Below, one piece after another: positions 13,425 to 15,209 of a stretch of DNA of 15,209 bases. Every line of letters starts with the position of its first letter. The stretch's first letter is position 1. The translations under genes and the position numbers were made by a program. The notes beneath the pieces were generated by a model, which saw nothing but the letters and a program-made list of their open reading frames with translations, ran no database searches and was not told the DNA's origin. Where the stretch lies: positions 1-15,209 of the forward strand of contig JACCQX010000173.1 of the NCBI GenBank assembly GCA_013813905.1. Direction: 5' to 3'. The stretch comes from Chloroflexota bacterium (GTDB lineage Bacteria > Chloroflexota > Limnocylindria > Limnocylindrales > CSP1-4).

Positions 13425-13807
13425 CGCCGCCGCGCCAACGAGGCTGGCTGGAAGTGCGCTGGCGTCAGGCGCGCAACCCGCCCCCGCCGGTGCTGCGTGC
13501 GGTCGCGGCCAATCTCGCCGTGGCGTCGATCGGTGGCGCGCTGCTACTGGCGTATGAGCTGGCCCTCTCACGCGGCGCGTCGCTGCCGGGCGGCGACCTG
13601 CGCACACCCCTCGTCGCGCTGTACGTGGCGGTGGTGGTGTTCGTGGGCAGCCTGCTCACCTATCTGTGGGTGGAGCTGCCGACCGGCGCTCGTGGCGAAC
13701 GCCGCCGATCGGGCTGGGCGGCCATGCTCGGACTGTTCGCAGCACTGCCCATCTGCTATCTCACGCTGGTGGTCATCTTCCAGCTCGTCCGCCCGCTGCT
13801 CGGATAG
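13421..13807 (+). CDS. Small three-helix membrane protein of unknown function
   Basis: 128 residues from GTG 13421, overlapping the previous stop (GTGA) and preceded by a purine-rich GGAGGGGGAGG tract at 13402-13412. The frame is open far upstream, but that part shadows the aminotransferase-like gene. A basic N-terminal tail (QRGWLEVRWRQARNPPPP) leads to three hydrophobic segments: about residues 26-48 (LRAVAANLAVASIGGALLLA), 64-84 (PLVALYVAVVVFVGSLLTYL) and 100-124 (AAMLGLFAALPICYLTLVVI). The loop between helices 2 and 3 is basic (GARGERRR), so by the positive-inside rule the N-terminus would lie outside or the basic N-tail must compete; topology is unresolved. I do not recognise the family. 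It is the last gene of the ligase run. Confidence 0.75.
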   Translation: MTPPRQRGWLEVRWRQARNPPPPVLRAVAANLAVASIGGALLLAYELALSRGASLPGGDLRTPLVALYVAVVVFVGSLLTYLWVELPTGARGERRRSGWAAMLGLFAALPICYLTLVVIFQLVRPLLG

Positions 13808-13842
13808 CGCCGGCCGCGCCCGAGCCGGGTGACCGGTGGGTG

Positions 13843-13848
13843 TAGCAT
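13843..13848 (+). promoter_or_regulatory. Candidate -10 box of the tRNA gene
   Basis: TAGCAT ends 12 nt before the first base of the mature tRNA, so a start near 13855 would leave a 5' leader of only about 6 nt. No clear -35 was found. Confidence 0.4.
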
Positions 13849-13860
13849 CGTGGTCGGCGT

Positions 13861-13936
13861 GGGGGAGTAGCTCAACGGTCAGAGCGGTCGGCTTATATCC
13901 GGCTGGTTCCTGGTTCGAATCCAGGCTCCCCTACCA
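13861..13936 (+). tRNA. tRNA-Ile with UAU anticodon
   Basis: The full cloverleaf folds by eye. Acceptor GGGGGAG (13861-13867) pairs with CTCCCCT (13926-13932, one G-U). D-stem GCTC/GAGC encloses an 8-nt loop with GG. Anticodon stem GTCGG (13887-13891) pairs with CCGGC (13899-13903) around loop CTTATAT, so the anticodon 13894-13896 is TAT. The variable loop is 5 nt, and T-stem CCTGG/CCAGG has loop TTCGAAT. Discriminator A and an encoded CCA follow (13933-13936). UAU pairs with the isoleucine codon AUA; A37 and A73 agree with tRNA-Ile. Most bacteria instead read AUA with a CAU-anticodon tRNA modified by TilS. Confidence 0.93.
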
Positions 13937-13977
13937 CGTGCCAGGTGCGCTGTACCGGTTCAGAAGGAGGCGCTGTA

Positions 13978-14655
13978 TTGTTCGGCCGTAGCAGCAACAC
14001 CACCGATCGTCCGGCGGACGATCAGCGTTTCGTGCGGCCCATCACGCCGCCGGGCACCAGGGAAGCGCTCGCCGTGCCCATCAACTCGGCTCCCTCATCG
14101 GCAGCGGCCTTGAACGAAAGCATGCTGGCCGCGGAAGACCACTTCGAGGGCAAGCTCAGGACCGCGCGCGGGATCCGCATCCTCGGCACCGTCGAGGGCA
14201 GCATCGAGTCCGACAGCCACGTGCACATCGATCGAGATGCCAAGGTCACGGCCGACGTCAGCGCCGAGGAGGTCGTCATCGCCGGTCAGTACTCCGGCAA
14301 CCTCGTCTGCCGCCAGCGTCTTGAGATCCTGCCCACCGGTCGGGTGAGCGGATCCATCGAGACCGTCAAGCTGATGCTTCACGAAGGCGGCTATGTCGAC
14401 GGCGAGCTGCACATGCAAAAGCCGCACGACAGCGGATCGTCGGCGAAGGGTGACGACTTCCGGTCGTCCTTCGACACCCCGGCCGAGACACCGGGCCGCG
14501 CCGAGACGCTGGGCCGCGTCGAGACGCCGGGCCGCGAGCCGGCCGTGCGGTCGGTGGGCTCCATCCGCTCTACCGTCGAACCGACCTCGCGGCAGACCGC
14601 CGCGCTGGGTGGGGGAATACCTCGGGCGAGTGACACTCCGTCACTTGCTCGGTGA
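13978..14655 (+). CDS. Bactofilin family polymer-forming protein
   Basis: 225 residues. The start is TTG 13978, with a perfect AAGGAGG at 13964-13970 and a 7-nt spacer; it gives the family-like opening MFGRSSN. The frame extends to 13945, but nothing supports that start. After a flexible N-terminal tail of about 55 residues, the bactofilin beta-helix spans about 57-150: FEGKLRTARGIRILGTVEGSIESDSHVHI, AKVTADVSAEEVVIAGQYSGNL, ILPTGRVSGSIE and GYVDGELHM, with a Gly-rich turn every rung. The C-terminal 70 residues are disordered and contain a short tandem repeat. Bactofilins polymerise without nucleotide into cytoskeletal filaments that position cell-wall enzymes or polar structures. It starts 41 bp after a tRNA with no terminator between, so the two may share a transcript. 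Confidence 0.92.
   Translation: MFGRSSNTTDRPADDQRFVRPITPPGTREALAVPINSAPSSAAALNESMLAAEDHFEGKLRTARGIRILGTVEGSIESDSHVHIDRDAKVTADVSAEEVVIAGQYSGNLVCRQRLEILPTGRVSGSIETVKLMLHEGGYVDGELHMQKPHDSGSSAKGDDFRSSFDTPAETPGRAETLGRVETPGREPAVRSVGSIRSTVEPTSRQTAALGGGIPRASDTPSLAR
14482..14535 (+). repeat. Three 18-bp tandem units in the bactofilin tail
   Basis: Units at 14482-14499, 14500-14517 and 14518-14535 differ by a few bases and encode AETPGR, AETLGR and VETPGR. They lie in the disordered C-terminal tail, so copy number could vary without harming the fold. Confidence 0.85.
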
Positions 14656-14663
14656 CGGGACAG

Positions 14664-14687
14664 GCGCTCGCGCCAGCCCGCGAGCGC
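14664..14687. other. Perfect 9-bp hairpin after the bactofilin gene
   Basis: GCGCTCGCG and CGCGAGCGC flank a 6-nt CCAGCC loop, 8 bp after the bactofilin stop. No T-tract follows. It may assist termination or protect the 3' end of the transcript. Confidence 0.5.
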
Positions 14688-14718
14688 GCCGGCACGGCGC
14701 TCGACGCCGAGAATCAGG

Positions 14719-14746
14719 AAGGCCCGGGGCTTGCGCCCCGGGCCTT
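14719..14746. terminator. Bidirectional terminator between bactofilin and zinc-ribbon genes
   Basis: A perfect 12-bp stem, AAGGCCCGGGGC / GCCCCGGGCCTT, with a TTGC loop. T-rich bases follow on both strands (TTGCCCTTT on plus, TTCCTGATT on minus). Placed between two converging genes, it can stop transcription from both sides. Confidence 0.85.
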
Positions 14747-14770
14747 GCCCTTTACGGTGCTTGGTTGCGC

Positions 14771-15209
14771 CTACGCGCGACGCTTCGCGAAGCAGTCGTT
14801 GCAGTAGACGGGCTTGCCGCTCGTGGGGCGGAACGGCACCATGGCCGTGTTGCCGCACTCTGAACAGTTCGCCTCGAACATCTCGCGAGGTCCGCGATCG
14901 CGGAAACCGCCACCGCCGCCTGCACCGCCGCCACCGTAGCCACCACCCGCGGAGTAGCCGCCGGAGGCGGAGTACCCGCCGCCGATGCCGCCACCGGAGC
15001 CGTAGCTGCTGTCGCCGCCTCCGTAGCCACCACCCGAGCGGCCACCAAATCCGCCACCCGAGTCACCGCGCGCAGCCTTGCGACTGGCCCGGCACGAGCT
15101 GCAGCGCCGAGGATCGCTGAAACCGCGATCCGAATAGAATTGCTGCTCACTGGCGGTGAAGGTGAACTCCTGGCTGCAATCCGCGCAACTCAGGGTCCGA
15201 TCCGTATGC
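14771..15209 (-). CDS. Double zinc-ribbon protein with Gly/Tyr-rich linker (partial, start beyond right edge)
   Basis: The minus strand gives 145 residues ending in a TAG at 14773-14771; the first codons lie beyond the window, probably only a few. The first zinc ribbon has CADC (visible residues 8-11) and CSSC (36-39) around QEFTFTASEQQFYSDRGF, the pattern of the stand-alone zinc-ribbon family with a C-x2-C pair, FTxxEQxFY and a second C-x2-C pair. Residues about 49-103 (14906-15061) are almost only Gly, Ser, Tyr and Ala in GGGY-type repeats. The second ribbon has CSEC (115-118) and CNDC (136-139) around MVPFRPTSGKPVY, as in the C-terminal CxxC-CxxC domain family. Nucleic-acid binding is likely but inferred. 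It converges on the bactofilin gene across a two-way terminator. Confidence 0.88.
   Translation of the reverse strand, partial: HTDRTLSCADCSQEFTFTASEQQFYSDRGFSDPRRCSSCRASRKAARGDSGGGFGGRSGGGYGGGDSSYGSGGGIGGGYSASGGYSAGGGYGGGGAGGGGGFRDRGPREMFEANCSECGNTAMVPFRPTSGKPVYCNDCFAKRRA

Overview
The window is GC-rich, densely coded bacterial chromosome with no transposase, phage gene or CRISPR array. Some ORFs are broken or reach a window edge. Lineage cannot be fixed from sequence alone. A TadE-type remnant, an ATP-dependent DNA ligase, a bactofilin, and many promoters whose -10 box lies 6-8 nt before the start codon (leaderless transcription) would fit a soil-type Chloroflexota or a related GC-rich lineage. 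That assignment is inference.

Layout. (1) 1-728, minus: 5' part of a terpene-cyclase-like alpha/alpha-toroid protein running off the left edge. (2) 825-4899, plus: a tightly overlapping five-gene operon: EthD-family protein, a MenB/BadI-like crotonase, a classical enoyl-CoA hydratase (PaaF type), a PaaG-type isomerase and a two-module 3-hydroxyacyl-CoA dehydrogenase (PaaH type). (3) 4900-5447: a non-coding leader and a frameshifted, truncated TadE pseudogene, followed by a strong hairpin. (4) 5448-6889: a PaaJ/PcaF-type thiolase with its own leaderless promoter, then a small acidic ORF; a 19-bp tandem duplication lies at their junction. (5) 6989-7457: an A-type Fe-S carrier ending at a clear intrinsic terminator. 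(6) 7483-9503: a LON-substrate-binding-domain protein, a convergent cytoplasmic Moco oxidoreductase (zero bases between the two stop codons), and a divergent lipoprotein sharing a bidirectional promoter with the oxidoreductase. (7) 9567-10482, minus: a GNAT acetyltransferase and a small helical protein. (8) 10524-13807, plus: ATP-dependent DNA ligase, a class-V aminotransferase-fold protein lacking the PLP lysine, and a three-helix membrane protein. (9) 13861-14655: tRNA-Ile with the rare UAU anticodon, then a bactofilin with a TTG start. (10) 14771-15209, minus: a double zinc-ribbon protein with a Gly/Tyr-rich linker, cut by the right edge.

Functionally, regions 2-4 carry a complete set of activities for CoA-thioester beta-oxidation of a dicarboxylate or ring-derived acid (hydratase, isomerase, dehydrogenase, thiolase), as in lower phenylacetate/3-oxoadipate catabolism, plus a crotonase whose active site resembles Claisen/retro-Claisen enzymes. 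No ring-activating genes (PaaABCE, PaaK, PaaZ) are in view, so the substrate is not established. The rest is housekeeping (Fe-S carrier, tRNA, ligase, bactofilin) mixed with uncharacterised genes.
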